A stretch of DNA of 64,000 bases from Pseudisothecium myosuroides (GCA_951799445.1 OX637296.1:1550001-1614000); one strand, 5' to 3'; numbered from the stretch's first letter, positions 24,338 to 36,535 are shown. Numbers and translations are program-made. The notes: a model not told the origin generated them from the letters alone.

Positions 24338-27300
24338 CTGGGTCAAACAAAGGTGTTCTTGCGATCTGGCCAAATGGCTGAACTTGATGCCAAGAGAGCT
24401 GAGATGTTGAACAACGCCGCAAAGAAGATTCAACGACAAGTCCGAACGTTTCTGGCAAGAAGGCATTTGATTGCCTTGCGAAAGGCTGTAGTTACTATAC
24501 AGAAATACTGGCGAGGTATGGGCCTTAATACGGCAATGGTTATCTGTACCTGTGTGAATTTCTTCGATTTGCTGCTTCTAATTTTTTTCGTGTTTGTAAA
24601 CTACTCTTCTTGTCCGTAAATTACGTTTCTTTTGTTTATGTCTGTTGTTTATCTGTGCAGGGAGCCTTGCTCGTAAGCGATATACAAGGTTGCGTCAAGA
24701 AGCTGCTGCAATATGTATTCAGAAGAACGTTCGGATGTGGCTAGCCCGAAAGAAGTTTCTTGAAATCAAAGATGCTGCTGTCAAGATACAAGCTGGTTAC
24801 CGAGGAATGTCTGCTCGCAAGGAATACCGATTACGTAGGCAGACAAAAGCAGCCACTATTATTCAGGTATTGGAACTGTCTGTTCTTAAGGTTCTTTACT
24901 AAGTTTGTTATACCATGTATCGTTTAGGGACTAATATTTTGGTTATTGATACTTGTATTGGTATGCGTTTTTGCATATTTCTCAATTCCTTGTCTACTTT
25001 AGTCAAAATTCATCCTTGAACGTTTTGTTTTCGCACAGGCACGGTGGCGTGGATACAAAGCACGGTCGCAATACAAAAAGTGCCGGAAGAGTGCTATCAA
25101 AATCCAGTGTGCTTGGCGGAGCAAGGTGGCCAGAACTGAACTCAGGAAACTTAAACAGGTAAGTACCTAACCTTACTAATTAAGAAGGATTTTATTGATT
25201 AATCGGGACATAGTGGATTGCGCGTGACAGAGCTTTTTAATGTATGTTGTTTTCTGTCGCATACCATAATTCCACGAGGTCTGACGGGATGTAGCTGGTG
25301 CTCAATTATTCTCCAGTTCATGTGGAAGATGAATGGATTTGGTTGATTTCTATATTTAGTATTTTTTCTCCAACAAAGGAGGCATCAGATTGAATTGCGT
25401 TTTACTTATTTAAATGTTTGTGAAGGCGGCGAAAGAAACTGGGGCATTGCAAGAAGCCAAAACGAAGCTGGAGAAGAGATGTGAGGAGCTCACATGGCGT
25501 CTGCAACTTGAGAAGCGCATGCGGGTATGTGCAGTCATGATTCTTTAGTTAAGAATTTTCTGTGTATGAGACTTTTAAATTGTTTTGGCGAGGTGTAGAA
25601 GGCGTTGGATGCTAGGGAGTACTCAGGCGTATTATTGGGGCATACTTGCTAGTGAGATATATAACACATTGTGCTTATTATACAGACGGATATGGAGGAA
25701 GCCAAAAATCACGAGATTACGAAGTTACAAGCAGCATTACAAGAGCAGTTGACCCAAGCACAGAAAGCCAATTCCCAGCTTACGAAGGAGCTTGAAGACA
25801 ATAAATTGGCTCTTGGCCAAGCCGCTCAAGTCATTAAAGAAGTGCCTCCTGTGGAAGTCTTTGATGCTAAAGTGGAGAAGCTCACTAAAGAAAATGAAAA
25901 GCTCCAGGTATCACGTGCACAATCAACCTTCTATTTTGCTCTATTGCTTTTTTGTCCGAGGACTAATGTAGGATGAATTTTTATGGGATATGAACACTGG
26001 TTAAAGTTTTTATAGGATATTCACATATACATTTACTAAATGACGTCTTTATTTGCGGTTTCTGCAGGCCCTCCTGAAGGCTTTAGACACGAGAGCATCA
26101 GAAGCTGAAACGAACTTTTCACAAGCTAAGAGTGAAAGTGAGGAGAGACTCAAAAGAGCCGAGCAGGCAGAAGCCAAGACCACTGAAACACAAGAAGCTC
26201 TCCAAAGGTTCGTTTTGTATTCTAAGGCTGAGATTCTTGGTTTTGGTTGGTCAGTAACTTATTAAACAGAGCTGCCTCTGTGGCCATGTTTGCTGTCTTT
26301 GAATGCTCTTCACTACAGCAACACTGTAGAATCTTGCTTATTGCGAGAAGCTATACAGTTTAGCATGAACTGTAGGTATCTGATTTCGCTGTATGATTAA
26401 ACACAGATTGGAAGAAAAACTGGCGAACATGGAGTCTGAAAATCAAGTTCTTCGACAACAAACCCTTGTGTTATCACCCACTAAGGGCTTGTCGAATCGA
26501 TTCAAGAGCACGGTGTTTCAGGTGCGATGCCCTTTTTAGGATGATAGTGTTTCACATGCTGATCAATGTCCTTTGTCAATATCACGTTCTGTACATGCAC
26601 ATACTGGTTTCTGAAATGTCCTTAATTTCTAAATCTTTGTCATGATTGAGGTCTGCAGCCACGTCAGGTCTTGAATCAGACTTACTGATATGTTCAGTTT
26701 CACTTATAATTTGCTAATACATGGCTATTGCACCCATTTTTGTCAACTTTCAGAGGACTCCTGACAATGGTTACCTCGCCAACAATGATCACAGAGAAAC
26801 CCGTTCAGTGCCGGTGAGGAGTCATTAAATCGCGGTTATCATGTTCTGTGTTGTATATTGTCCACCTTGACGATTTGGGGTCTGAAAATATATGCATGTG
26901 ATGTTGCATAGACCTTCATGTTTTTTCTACAAGATATTTTGCCTCAAATATTGGTTTATGATTCTGCATCCTGAAGGTGGTGAGAAGATTTCTACTTCTC
27001 CTTGTATCTAGGACCAGGTTAAGTCATGTTTGGAGATAAATCTGATGTGTTTCGTGTTCTTGCAGGAATCGCCAAACACGGCACAAATTGAAAGGGAGCA
27101 TACTGAGGCTGAGCAGAGGCGCCAGAAGTTGCTCATCGACAGACAGCAGGTAAGTTGTAGCTAAGATTTGTAGCTAAGATTTCATGAGGTTTGATACTCA
27201 ATGTAGAATATTCTGCTGGTCATGTACAGGCACTAGATCAGGGTTCTACAAGTGAGTGTTTCGGGAGAAATTGATCTCTATCTGTTTCATCTCTTTATCT

Positions 27301-30300
27301 GATTCATCTTGAAAACATTTACTTTCAGGAAAATCAAGATTCTTTGCTGCAGTGCGTCATGCAAGATGTTGGCTTCAACAACGATCGGCCAATTGCCGCT
27401 TGTATACTATATAAATCATTGCTCCAGTGGCGCTCTTTTGAGGCTGAGAGGACTAATGTCTTCGACCGAATCATTCAAACAATTGGCACTGCTATTGAAG
27501 TAAGCAAAATTCTCATGATGATGTTTCTCACCGCAGTTCTCTAGCATCTTTAGGAGTTCTTACGGAAGTCAACTGTGCATTTGCAATTCATCACTTATAG
27601 CATGTTTTACACATCTTTGAGGTTTTCTTGGATGGCTATCGACTTTGCTGTCATCGTCTTTTATCGATTGCATGAAAAATTATCATTTCCTCCAAAATTA
27701 TGTACTTCAACCCTTATTCAAATAAATATCACTTAGCAGGTTTTAATTGAAGAACTTGTTTATCTGCAGAGCCAAGATAACAATGACGTGCTCGCCTACT
27801 GGCTGTCCAACACCTCTACGTTACTATTCCTTCTACAACGTACACTTAAAGCTAGTGGAGCTGCCGGGGGTGCTCCTCAAAGGCGACGTTCTAATTCTGT
27901 GACGCTTTTTGGGAGAATGACTCAAGTAAGTGCTAGTTAATTGACATAAAATATTTCTTTTGATTGCGTCAGGATTTTACTTCGAAGGAATGATCTAGCA
28001 GGTTTAATCAGATCGCAAATAAGTTGTATCTTGAAATTTCTAACTTCATGAAGGGCTATCAGGGGTTCCGAGCATCTCCTGCTCCTGGTGCCGTCTCGTT
28101 TGGAAATGGAGGCATCATGGGCGGGTTAGATATGTCCCGACAGGTAGAGGCCAAGTATCCTGCTCTGCTATTCAAGCAACAGCTCACTGCATACGTAGAG
28201 AAGATTTATGGCATGGTCCGGGACAACTTGAAGAAAGAGATTTCACCCCTGCTGGGACTCTGTATCCAGGTCTGATGCTCTTTCATCCAGAATATACTGG
28301 TATTAGTTCAATTCATTCAGTGATTCCTGTTGTGTAGTAAACAGTGCTATAGTTCTAGTCGGCAGGAATGAATTGCGCTCTGATTCAGTACTTTTGGTTT
28401 GGCCTCTTTGCTTCGTGCTCATGGAACAGTTTCGAAATTTTTTTCAGGCGCCAAGGACATCAAGGGCTAGTCTAGGTAAGGTGTCAAGGTCTCCAAGCTC
28501 AAGTGTTAGTGCACAGCAGACACTCAGCAGCCATTGGCACACGATCATCTCCAGCCTTAGTTCATTGCTGAGCACTATGCGTGCCAACCATGTGAGCCGC
28601 CTGATCTGCAGTTTTCTTAGGTCCTTTTTTGTTACGGCACGAGTACAACAGGATTCTGAATACGCTGCATTATTTGGCAAAGCACTAGCTATGTCTAATT
28701 TCTTATGTGCTGTATCCAGGTCCCTCCATTCCTTGTTCGCAAGCTCTTCACCCAAATTTTCTCGTTCATCAACGTACAGTTATTCAACAGGTCAGCACAT
28801 GAATTGTGATAACACACTGAAGTGGACTGTTTGCTTCTTCAATTTATCTGCGAATGACATTGGTTCCTTGGTCCTCGATATTTCTCGCACACAGCCCTAT
28901 ATTTGTCCTTCTGCTCTCGTGGTCATTTCTCTTTGTGCTTCTCAAATTGAAGGACAGTGGGTGCAACTACGACATTCTTTGCACTGTTGAACACTGTATA
29001 CATCACGAACTTCATATATACCCTATGTGTATTTTTTATGGAGTTTGAATATTACTTCCATCGTGAAGTTTATTGTGACAGTATGAGCTTTATTTCCAAC
29101 GGTGTGCACGTATTTCATTGCAGTTTACTCCTCCGACGCGAATGTTGCTCATTTAGCAACGGAGAGTACGTGAAAGCTGGGCTTGCAGAACTTGAGCACT
29201 GGATTTATGAAGCTGGAGATGAGGTGCATACACTATTGTCTCGTGCGCTGCTGCCTTGTTATCAATGATACGGGCTTTTGATTAGATTTAGACTTTTCCA
29301 ATTGATTTATGGACCGTTGGTCCTTTGTCTTGTCATTTCTGCACTTTGGTTTACAGGATATGTGATTTTTTGCAGTATGCTGGAGCATCATGGGATGAGC
29401 TCAAGTATATACGGCAAGCAGTTGGGTTTTTGGTATGTGTTCTCTGTCCTCTACCAGGTGTTGCGCATGCCTCAAATTCAGTAATGCGTTCATGATAAAC
29501 AGTACTGTCGTTCGGAATGGGGCATGTTTTCAGTTTTAATCAAGCTTATTGGATAATTTTGGAATTTTTTGATGTTTTTGACCGAGCTCGTTTGTAATCA
29601 TTTTTATAGCTTCCAAGGTACATAATCAATTCTATCCTTGCATGGTGGCGGTTTTTTATTTTCTTTGATTGTTTAGACAGCAGTTCTCACTTCTGAAAAT
29701 GTGATTTTGCAGGTTATTCATCAAAAACCAAAGAAGTCACTTGATGAGATTACTCACGATCTCTGCCCGGTATGTGATTCCGATATGCTGAGCTGTTGAA
29801 ATAGTGTGAAATGGTTCCCAGTGGCTGTTTTTCTGAACTTTTTCACAATTACCATGCGTTAGTCTAGATTAAGCAATTGTGCACGGCTACTGATGACGAT
29901 CATCTTTGTCTGGTCAGGTGTTGAGTGTCCAACAGCTTTATCGTATTAGTACTATGTACTGGGATGACAAGTATGGCACCCATAGCGTCTCACCAGAGGT
30001 AAGGATCATTGATTTATCAGGATTTCTCCATGCTCTATTGTAACAATTGTAGATTTATTTTATCAGCACTCAGGTCGTTATCTCCCTGCACTGTCGTACC
30101 AAGGGCTATGCATTAATTCTTTTCTTTGACTTGTGTACCATTACAGGTGATTGCAAACATGAGAGTCCTAATGACAGAGGATTCAAACAGCGCTGTTAGC
30201 AACTCTTTCTTGTTGGATGACGACTCTAGGTATGACTGAAACCCCAAACTATTTCATAGTTTTGCATAGTGATTTCTTTGTTTGATTCTTATTGTTTCCT

Positions 30301-30507
30301 ACCATTGCTTTTGTATCATGAAATAACTTGTCTGTCCAAATACGAGCTACTACTGAAATGTTACTTTTGGCGTGCTGCAGTATTCCATTCTCTGTAGACG
30401 ATATATCAAAGTCAATGCCTGAGGTTGACATGGCTGAAGTTGAACCACCACCCTTGTTGAAGGACAACCCCGCCTTCCACTTTTTAATGCCTCATCCTGA
30501 TCCTTAG
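16466..30507 (+). CDS. XI: Myosin XI heavy chain (plant class XI unconventional myosin), complete, 39 coding exons
   Basis: Actin-based motor that carries organelles and vesicles and drives cytoplasmic streaming. The spliced product is 1536 residues, within the usual size for class XI. Order: SH3-like N-terminus (about 8-55), motor (about 62-735), six IQ motifs (738-875), coiled coil (about 880-1065), linker, globular DIL tail (1120-1536). Nucleotide-site motifs are all intact: P-loop GESGAGKT 156-163, switch I NDNSSRFGK 209-217, switch II DIYGFE 433-438. All 39 exon junctions keep phase with GT-AG sites and no frameshift. The start is the ATG at 16466-16468, followed directly by a donor (gtgagt) and a 1307-bp intron. 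The next exon (17776) opens with GCG GCA and has an in-frame stop at 17743 with no ATG after it, so the separate ATG exon is needed. A possible AATAAA lies at 31092. Class XI rather than VIII is indicated by the six IQs and the DIL tail. Confidence 0.95.
19858..20112 (+). other. Coding-like open stretch inside myosin intron 5 (possible cassette exon)
   Basis: An open frame of 84 codons, rich in Lys/Glu/Arg (for example '[19 protein letters not shown]'), inside the 811-bp intron 19411-20221. Candidate splice sites 'ttatctcag|' before 19891 and '|gtaact' at 20089 would give a 198-nt exon, phase 0 at both ends. It could therefore be included between exons 5 and 6 without frameshift. I do not recognise the sequence. 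The insertion point is just after motor loop 1. It may be chance, a captured gene fragment or a rare isoform. Confidence 0.3.
24338..25158 (+). other. XI: Myosin XI: neck exons with six IQ motifs
   Basis: Exons 20-22: 24338-24515, 24661-24866, 25039-25158. The IQ cores fall at residues 742, 765, 790, 813, 838 and 861. The alternating 23/25-residue spacing is that of myosin V/XI lever arms, each motif binding calmodulin or a related light chain. Confidence 0.9.
25426..27149 (+). other. XI: Myosin XI: coiled-coil and linker exons
   Basis: Exons 23-28: 25426-25524, 25686-25907, 26068-26207, 26407-26521, 26754-26813, 27066-27149. Residues 880 to about 1065 are Glu/Lys/Leu-rich heptads for dimerisation. 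Residues about 1066-1119 are a polar, lower-conservation linker ('[22 protein letters not shown]'). Exon 27 is only 60 nt and phase 0 at both ends, so it could be skipped without breaking frame. Confidence 0.85.
27329..30507 (+). other. XI: Myosin XI: globular (DIL) cargo-binding tail exons
   Basis: Exons 29-39: 27329-27499, 27770-27925, 28063-28269, 28448-28591, 28720-28790, 29124-29223, 29376-29432, 29713-29769, 29918-29998, 30147-30229, 30381-30507. Landmarks are '[18 protein letters not shown]', '[19 protein letters not shown]', 'GRMTQ|GFRASP', '[19 protein letters not shown]' (DIL core), '[19 protein letters not shown]' and '[16 protein letters not shown]'. Stop TAG at 30505-30507. The tail binds cargo adaptors in plant class XI myosins. 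Confidence 0.9.
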
Positions 30508-31295
30508 TCTATTTGTATCTTCAGTAGGTCTCAAATTACTGATTACTGATTGTAGCTAGTTTGAAAATGTGTTACAGAATATGCTGCATGGACCGTCATT
30601 GTCCACGACCTGTAATTTCTACCCTGATAGCTTCTTGCCCAGTTGCCATGTAGCAGTTATTTGCTCAACGCTGGGGTTACTCGACAGTTATAGAAAATTA
30701 ATGTGCTGGGTGAGCTATATTTTGCGTTCCCGTTGCCGAGAGTTTGCCATATTTTGATTCTTTCAGTGAGTCTGCAGTATATTACAACCAAAATTGGTCT
30801 CTGTAATTGTCACCCATTGATCCCTTTTTTCCAGATCAATATATTACCATGCATTGTAAATTTTATTGACACTCACTGGGCAACTCTTGTGGGGCTCTGC
30901 TTTTACATTTCTTGGGATACCATGTTGCACTTGGCTACTTCAGAAAACAGAGTTGCGTAACAAAAGGGAAGTGGAAACTGTTAATTGTGACCGTTTTGAC
31001 CTGAAAAGGGATTTAGCTGATATTGTCTCTGTTGGATGTATTTTTAAACGACTCCTCTTGAGAATTAATCACACTGTCCGTGGCAGGGTGCAATAAAGAT
31101 AACCATTCTCAAAATTTTGTGTTGAAAAGGGAGATCATGAACAGTAGTTTGACCTCTAAGGAACACTTTTAATTTTTTTCAAAGTAAATAGTGCCAAAAG
31201 GGATGATTTCCATGGTCACTAGCCCAGTGCTCAAGGGTTTTGTAAGGACATGTTGGTGACTATGGAAAGCATCCATACCTTAATTAATCCATATC
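30508..31295 (+). other. Myosin 3' UTR and downstream flank
   Basis: Gene-like composition continues to about 31100. AATAAA at 31092-31097 could be the poly(A) signal, giving a 3' UTR near 0.6 kb. Short open frames here have no family resemblance. Confidence 0.4.
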
Positions 31296-32209
31296 TTAAC
31301 CCCTAAAGGACCGAAGCCTTTTTTCTGGCCAAAAACACTGAAAACTGCCATTTCTATAGCAAAGGTTAAAAAAAAAATTATATTGTTTTTTTTCCACATC
31401 TAACCGTAGGATCTTACACCTAACTAGTATAAAAAAGTGTGGCACAAATTTTTGACAACACAAATTGCAAGATATTTGTGTTTAAAGTGGAAAAATCAAG
31501 TTTTTCAACACATTGCGGGACTACATTTTTTGACTTTGAACAATTTCAACTTAAAAATTTTGTACTACAAAATTTTGAGCTTTAAAAGTTTATAGTGGAG
31601 AATTGAGTTGAGAATCTAGGAAAAAAAAAATCAAAAAAACTTAATTTTCATTCTCAAAAAAATTATTAAGTAGAACTAGGTACAATATAGAGAGAAAAGC
31701 TAAAATTTTAATATCTTTTAGATGAACTTAAAATGCACTAATTCCAATGGTAAGATTGTTCTAGCAAGTAAATTAAACCTTGCAAAAAAAAAATTGCAAA
31801 AATTGCATTAAAAAATGAATCCTTCAAGTTATTTTTTTCATGAAGATGCTCTAACTGCCCGAAAAACAAGAATGTCTATAACTTCCTCATAACAAATTTT
31901 AATGAAATGAATCAAAGCTTTCCAAATAGACAAAAATATAATCTATTTGGAAAAATAATTAATTAATTAAATTAAATTAAAATTAAAAAAATTAAAAATT
32001 TAGTGCCCCTTGTCCCCTGTTTTGAGCTTATTTAATCATAACTTTTGTACTGAAGCACCGATTGAAAAAAAAATTATATTCCCACAAAGCTAATCAACTC
32101 TTCTTTCTTCAAAAAAAGTTTAAAAAAAACAAGACAAAATTTTAGCCTGTAGGTACCTACCCAAAATTGCATTTTTCTCCCGAAGGGACAACAGTCCTCT
32201 AGGGGTTAA
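31296..32209 (-). mobile_element. TTAA-flanked non-autonomous element, copy E
   Basis: 914 bp, one of the best-preserved copies. TTAA lies at 31296-31299 and 32206-32209. Ends are CCCCTAAAGGACC and GTCCTCTAGGGG (one change). The core 'aaccgtaggatcttacacc' lies about 100 bp in, and 'gtaggtacctacccaaaattg' and 'cgaagggacaac' lie at the right. It is the first repeat after the myosin transcript. Confidence 0.8.
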
Positions 32210-32225
32210 ATCAGGACCACAATGC

Positions 32226-32708
32226 GCCCTGTGCCGTTGCCACAGCAAAAACAGAAGTAGAAGTAATTTTTTCTAATTTTTTTAATTAAAAAATAACTCA
32301 AAAATCCATACTTTTTCCATTATAGGTTCAAATCCCACAAAACAAAGCCCATGCACCCCTCCTCGCCGAGAGCTTTCCGATAATACCTAGCATGCGACTA
32401 GGGGACGCACGGTCCAAGAGATCTCACCGTAACAAACAAAACAAACAAATAGCCTATCTTCATGGTATGTATGTATGGATATGAATGGATGTTTGTTTTG
32501 TTTGTTACATTGAGATCTCCTAGACCGTGCATCCCGTAGTTGCGTTCTTAGTACCGTTGGAAAGTTCCTATAAGGAAGGATGCATGGGCTTTATTTTGTG
32601 GCATTTGGACCTACAGTGTGAAAGATATGAATTTTTGAGTTATTTTCGATTTTTAAAGATTACAAAATTACTTTTACTTAAATTTTGACTGTGGCAATGG
32701 CACAGGGC
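32226..32708. mobile_element. 483-bp imperfect foldback (long hairpin) element
   Basis: The left end 'gccctgtgccgttgccacag' is the near reverse complement of the right end 'ctgtggcaatggcacagggc'. The complementarity continues inward for about 200 bp. Paired blocks include 'cccatgcacccctcc/ggatgcatggg', 'cacggtccaagagatctca/tgagatctcctagaccgtg' and 'gtaacaaacaaaacaaac/gtttgttttgtttgttac'. The loop is about 32455-32490. The arms have diverged moderately. No coding capacity. Confidence 0.75.
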
Positions 32709-32828
32709 AAATACCTATCTTTTTTGATACTAGGACAAATTCTTGAACATAGAATTATGGCGAAGAAAATAAATACTTTGACATTTTTATTTGTAGAAAA
32801 TACTGTAGGGCATTAGAGAAAAAATGAG

Positions 32829-32936
32829 CCCTCCGGAGGGCTGCTCCGGAGTGACATGCCAAGCTATTAAAAAGCTTGGCCTGTCACTCCAGTACTGTCC
32901 TGCGGTGAGCAGTCAGCCATGCTGACTGCTCGCCGA
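32829..32936. repeat. Cluster of three palindromes/hairpins
   Basis: First, 'agccctccggagggct' is a perfect 16-bp palindrome (about 32828-32843). Second, 32848-32890 has an 18-bp stem with one mismatch (GGAGTGACA..GCCAAGCT) and a short AT loop. Third, about 32903-32935 has a 15-bp stem (CGGTGAGCAGTCAGC/GCTGACTGCTCGCCG) around 'cat'. The cluster is GC-rich in an AT-rich setting and is followed at once by A/T tracts. Confidence 0.7.
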
Positions 32937-32939
32937 AAT

Positions 32940-34213
32940 CGCGATTTTTTTTTTTTTTTTTTTTTTAAATTTTAATATTTTTTTTTTAATATTTTTTTTA
33001 AGATTAAAAATTAAAAAAAATAAAAAAAATTTACTAGTAATTTTCCAAAATTCTACTGAAGAAAATACCACTTTTGACATTTTAATTTGTAAAAAATAGG
33101 ATTTTTTTTTTTTTTTTAATCTAAAAATTGTCCATTTGAGAAAACTTTTTGGTGATGGATTTTGACCAAAAAACGCACCAAAATAATGTTTCATACCTTT
33201 GAAAAAAAATGCAAGAAGGAGCTCTCTTTGTGGACTTGTAAACCACATAAAAAAAAGTATTTTTAAAAATTCTTCGGACAATAGCTATAAATCTACTAGA
33301 AGACCATTCTCTCCAAATTTCAGCTCAAAATTCATTTTTTTGGGTTAAAAAAAGTGCAAAATCCCCCTAAACTACCCATTGTGAGAAATTATCGGGGCTA
33401 TTTGAAAATAATAAGTTATTTTTTAAAATTACCAAAAAATTAGGCAAGGTTTATAATGGTTATGAGTAGCTTCCCTATGAATTTTGAGTCATTTGGAGCT
33501 AAAACACAAAAGTTATGGCCCAAAAAAATTCAAAAACTAGGATGTGACGAAACGCAACAAGTTGTACAAGTGTTTCTTGCATTCACCCTTGTGGGCTTTG
33601 TAGATCCAGAGAAACGACCTTGTATTTAATGAGAAAGTGTGGACACTTGTGCGCTTCACCAACCATGTTTGGAGGGATCTTATACTCTTATGAATTACAG
33701 CAGAGCAGAGTGGGCAAACATAATTAGCAATCATTGGCGCTCATCCGAGGTTCAATAACAATTGATGGTGCCCCTCAAGCGGCGATGTCAATTTGACTTC
33801 TTTGCTCAATTTATCGATGGGCAACCTTGGTGGCAAGCTATTGAGCCTTACAAGGGTTTCCTCTTTCAACTCCCATGAGCACGTCCCCAGCGAAGCAAAG
33901 TGGGATCTCAGCTTGCCATGGCAGGCCATGAGGGGCCTTACAATCCTTCATTGTGCCTCGACGGTGGCCTGGGTTCCTTGTTGCTTCGTGTCAAATCAAT
34001 TGTATTTGTATGATGTGTATGTGTCTTCTTGCCAAGCCACTTGTGGCTGGTAGGCTTTATACCTTTGCCTTTGCAATGAAATTCCATTTCATTTCTGTCA
34101 AAAAATAAAATAAAATCTGGATACTTTGTATATTCCCATCTCTGCATTGGAGATGCTTCAATAGGAATTTATTAATAAGAACAATGGTCAATTGCTTATT
34201 TGGATGGATGCAT
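32940..34213. other. AT-rich then mixed intergenic DNA
   Basis: 32940-33500 is T/A-tract rich. 33540-34100 has more balanced composition and short open frames on both strands (for example 33793-34053) without family resemblance. It could be a decayed coding element, but no motif supports this. Confidence 0.45.
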
Positions 34214-35017
34214 TTAACCCTAAAGGCCCAAGGCATTTTCTGGCTCCGAAACCACCAAAAATTTCCATTTCTGCTGCGATCACTCAAGAAACCAAAAAAA
34301 CATTTTTTTTAAGAATCTAACCGTAGGATCTTGTACTTCACTTGTCTCAGATCATGTGGTAAAAATCCATGAAGTTTGACCATAGGGATTGGAAGATATT
34401 AGCAATTGAAGTTGGAAAAATAAGTTTTTTTGAACTCTGGTTTGTAATTTCAAATGACTTTAACCGCCATTTGTTGAATTTTTTTGCACTACACCGTAAA
34501 GCTAAAAAAATTTATGTTGAACATTTGAGTTGAGAGTCAGGAAAAAAAATTTAGAATGTAAAAACTTGATTTTCACATATAAAAAAATTGTTAAGTAGGA
34601 GTAGGTCCAAAATTGAACAAAACACTAAATTTTTAATAGCTCTTAGATGGAATTAAAACACCATAATCCCAACAGTGGGATTGTTCTTGAAAACAAACTT
34701 AACCTTGTCAAAAAAAAATTGAAAAAAATTGAAAATTGCATTCAAAAATGAATTCTATAAGTTGTTTTTGAAGAAAAAAAATTAAAATCATTTTTTTGTG
34801 TTGTTTTTTTCTGCCCGGCGATCTACTTTTAAGACTTCAGATGGCAAAGCTTTTGCTCCCAGGCATCAATTTTTTTTTAAATTATATTTTTAGAAAGCTA
34901 ATGTGATTTCCTATCTTCAAAAAAAGTTTCAAAAAATCAGCTCAAAATTTTAGGTCACAAGAGCTTGCCCAAAATCCCATTTGTCCCTCGAGGAGACTTT
35001 GGGCCTTTAGAGGTTAA
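34214..35017 (-). mobile_element. TTAA-flanked non-autonomous element, copy F
   Basis: 804 bp. The left end CCCTAAAGGCCC is one C short; the right end is GGGCCTTTAGAGG. TTAA is intact on both sides. It is closest to copy B: both share 'gatcatgtggtaaaa..atgaagtttgacc' and 'tcctatcttcaaaaaaagtttc'. Confidence 0.75.
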
Positions 35018-35500
35018 GGTAACTACACCTAAAATGGGCTGCTCCTTAAAATTGACCCCTATTTTTGAAGGAAAAATGAATGGGGAGGAAACCAAAAATG
35101 GTGCACAATAAAGGACAAGTGTAAGAGCCCATTTCAAGTAGTGTGCAACTCTATTAATAGAACTATAGAGGTGACAACCTCCCAAGTGGTCCATTTTGAA
35201 TACACTTTTTGTTTGTTTAACTTCTTCTCTTTGACATTTCTTCATGTGCATCAAATTGATTTTGGCATCACCTAGAATCTAGATGACACTTTTAACACCT
35301 ATATCTCATATCTTTGAAAATTTGTAACTAATTCACAATGTATAAAAAAAATTATGAAACCACTTACATTTTGATTCATAGTCCTTCACGTATATACAAA
35401 AATTGTTTTTCATTTTCTAGAGCGTATGGATCATGCCACAGAGCTTAACTGTGCAATTTTAGGTGAAGTTACCTTATTCATTGAAACCACCTATACTAAC
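35018..35500. other. Intergenic DNA, nothing recognised
   Basis: No open frame or repeat end that I can support. Confidence 0.5.
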
Positions 35501-35877
35501 TAAGAGCATCTCTTGCAGCCCTCCAGATTTCCCCTCCTCCCTAAAATTTGGATGAAAAGCAATCAATTCTAGCATTTGTCAGGCTCTGGCCTTTTCTTTC
35601 CCCTCTCAAAAAGCCATTTCTAGCGGGGCCACTAACCCCTTTACATGCTACAAATTCTCTTAGAATTAGCAAGTTGTCATAAACTCATAATAAATGCAAA
35701 TTGTGTGACTTGTGTTTGGTTGGGAGTATATTTGGGGGAATTGTATGACTTGTGATTGGTTGGAAGTGTGTTTTATGAAGTTGCACAGTTGGGGATACAA
35801 GTGGCCATCTCCTCTTCATTGGACAGATCTTGAATCAAGGAGTGGGGATATCTGGAGGGCTGCAGGAGATGCTCTAA
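35501..35877. mobile_element. PIF/Harbinger-type (Tourist-like) MITE with TAA duplication
   Basis: A 371-bp element (35504-35874) flanked by TAA on both sides. The terminal inverted repeat is about 25 bp, GAGCATCTC(T/C)TGCAGCCCTCC, with one mismatch. The interior holds a tandem duplication of about 45 bp ('gtgacttgtgtttggttggga' / 'atgacttgtgattggttggaa', 35700-35770). Non-coding. Confidence 0.8.
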
Positions 35878-36535
35878 TGCAGCATATGTAGTACGCACAC
35901 AATGACACTAAATAAGTACTCTGGCATCAGTGCAAAAATTAAAGTCTCTTGTTTATTTACAACGTGCTACTGACTGCATCCAGCCAGCTAGTGCATGGAT
36001 CGAGCTGTACGTACTATACTTTAATTTGTATTGAAGTACTGTATGTATTCGATATACTGTACTATAGATGCAGCTGAATATTGAAGACACAGCGAGCTCT
36101 GGCGGGCGTTTCCTGATATAAGCAACTAAGTTAAGTTAGCTTATGGAAGGGGCCAAGCTAGGCGGGCAACATCGAAGTGTACGAAGTGTACGAAGTGCAG
36201 AAATCGATCGATCTCAAGTATATAAACGAGATGATCGATTGATCGACAGGAAGTAAGTGAGTGAGTGATTCCAAAGTTGACATTCACTGTTTCTTCTAAA
36301 CATGATTGTCCAAAATGAACAACATGCTTACTTCGGCATGTACCAAAACGATGCATGCAGCTAAAAACGTAAGTAAACCCATCGAATTCTAGTAGTGCAT
36401 GAGCGAGCGAGCGAGGAACATATAGTTAGCTAGATAGCTAAGATTGTTTAGTACGTAACTGAAGATCTATATATTAAATTTGGAGATGATCGATCTATCG
36501 ATGAGCTTGCTTGCATGCTAGCTTGCAATCGCTTA
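35878..36535. other. 3' side of the small secreted gene, GATC/CGAT-rich
   Basis: Contains many 'cgatcgat' and 'tagctagc' runs and a repeated 'gtacgaagt' (36177-36195). Part is probably 3' UTR of the minus-strand gene. A poly(A) site could not be fixed. Confidence 0.4.

Noticed and set aside
32326..32336. B-box-like GGTTCAAATCC, suggesting a tRNA-derived SINE
   Set aside because: No A box upstream, and the sequence is part of the long hairpin whose other arm has lost the motif.
33540..34160. Possible LINE 3' part (balanced composition, 'gcaatgaaattccatttcattt' near an A-rich stretch)
   Set aside because: No reverse transcriptase or other motif could be read in any frame.
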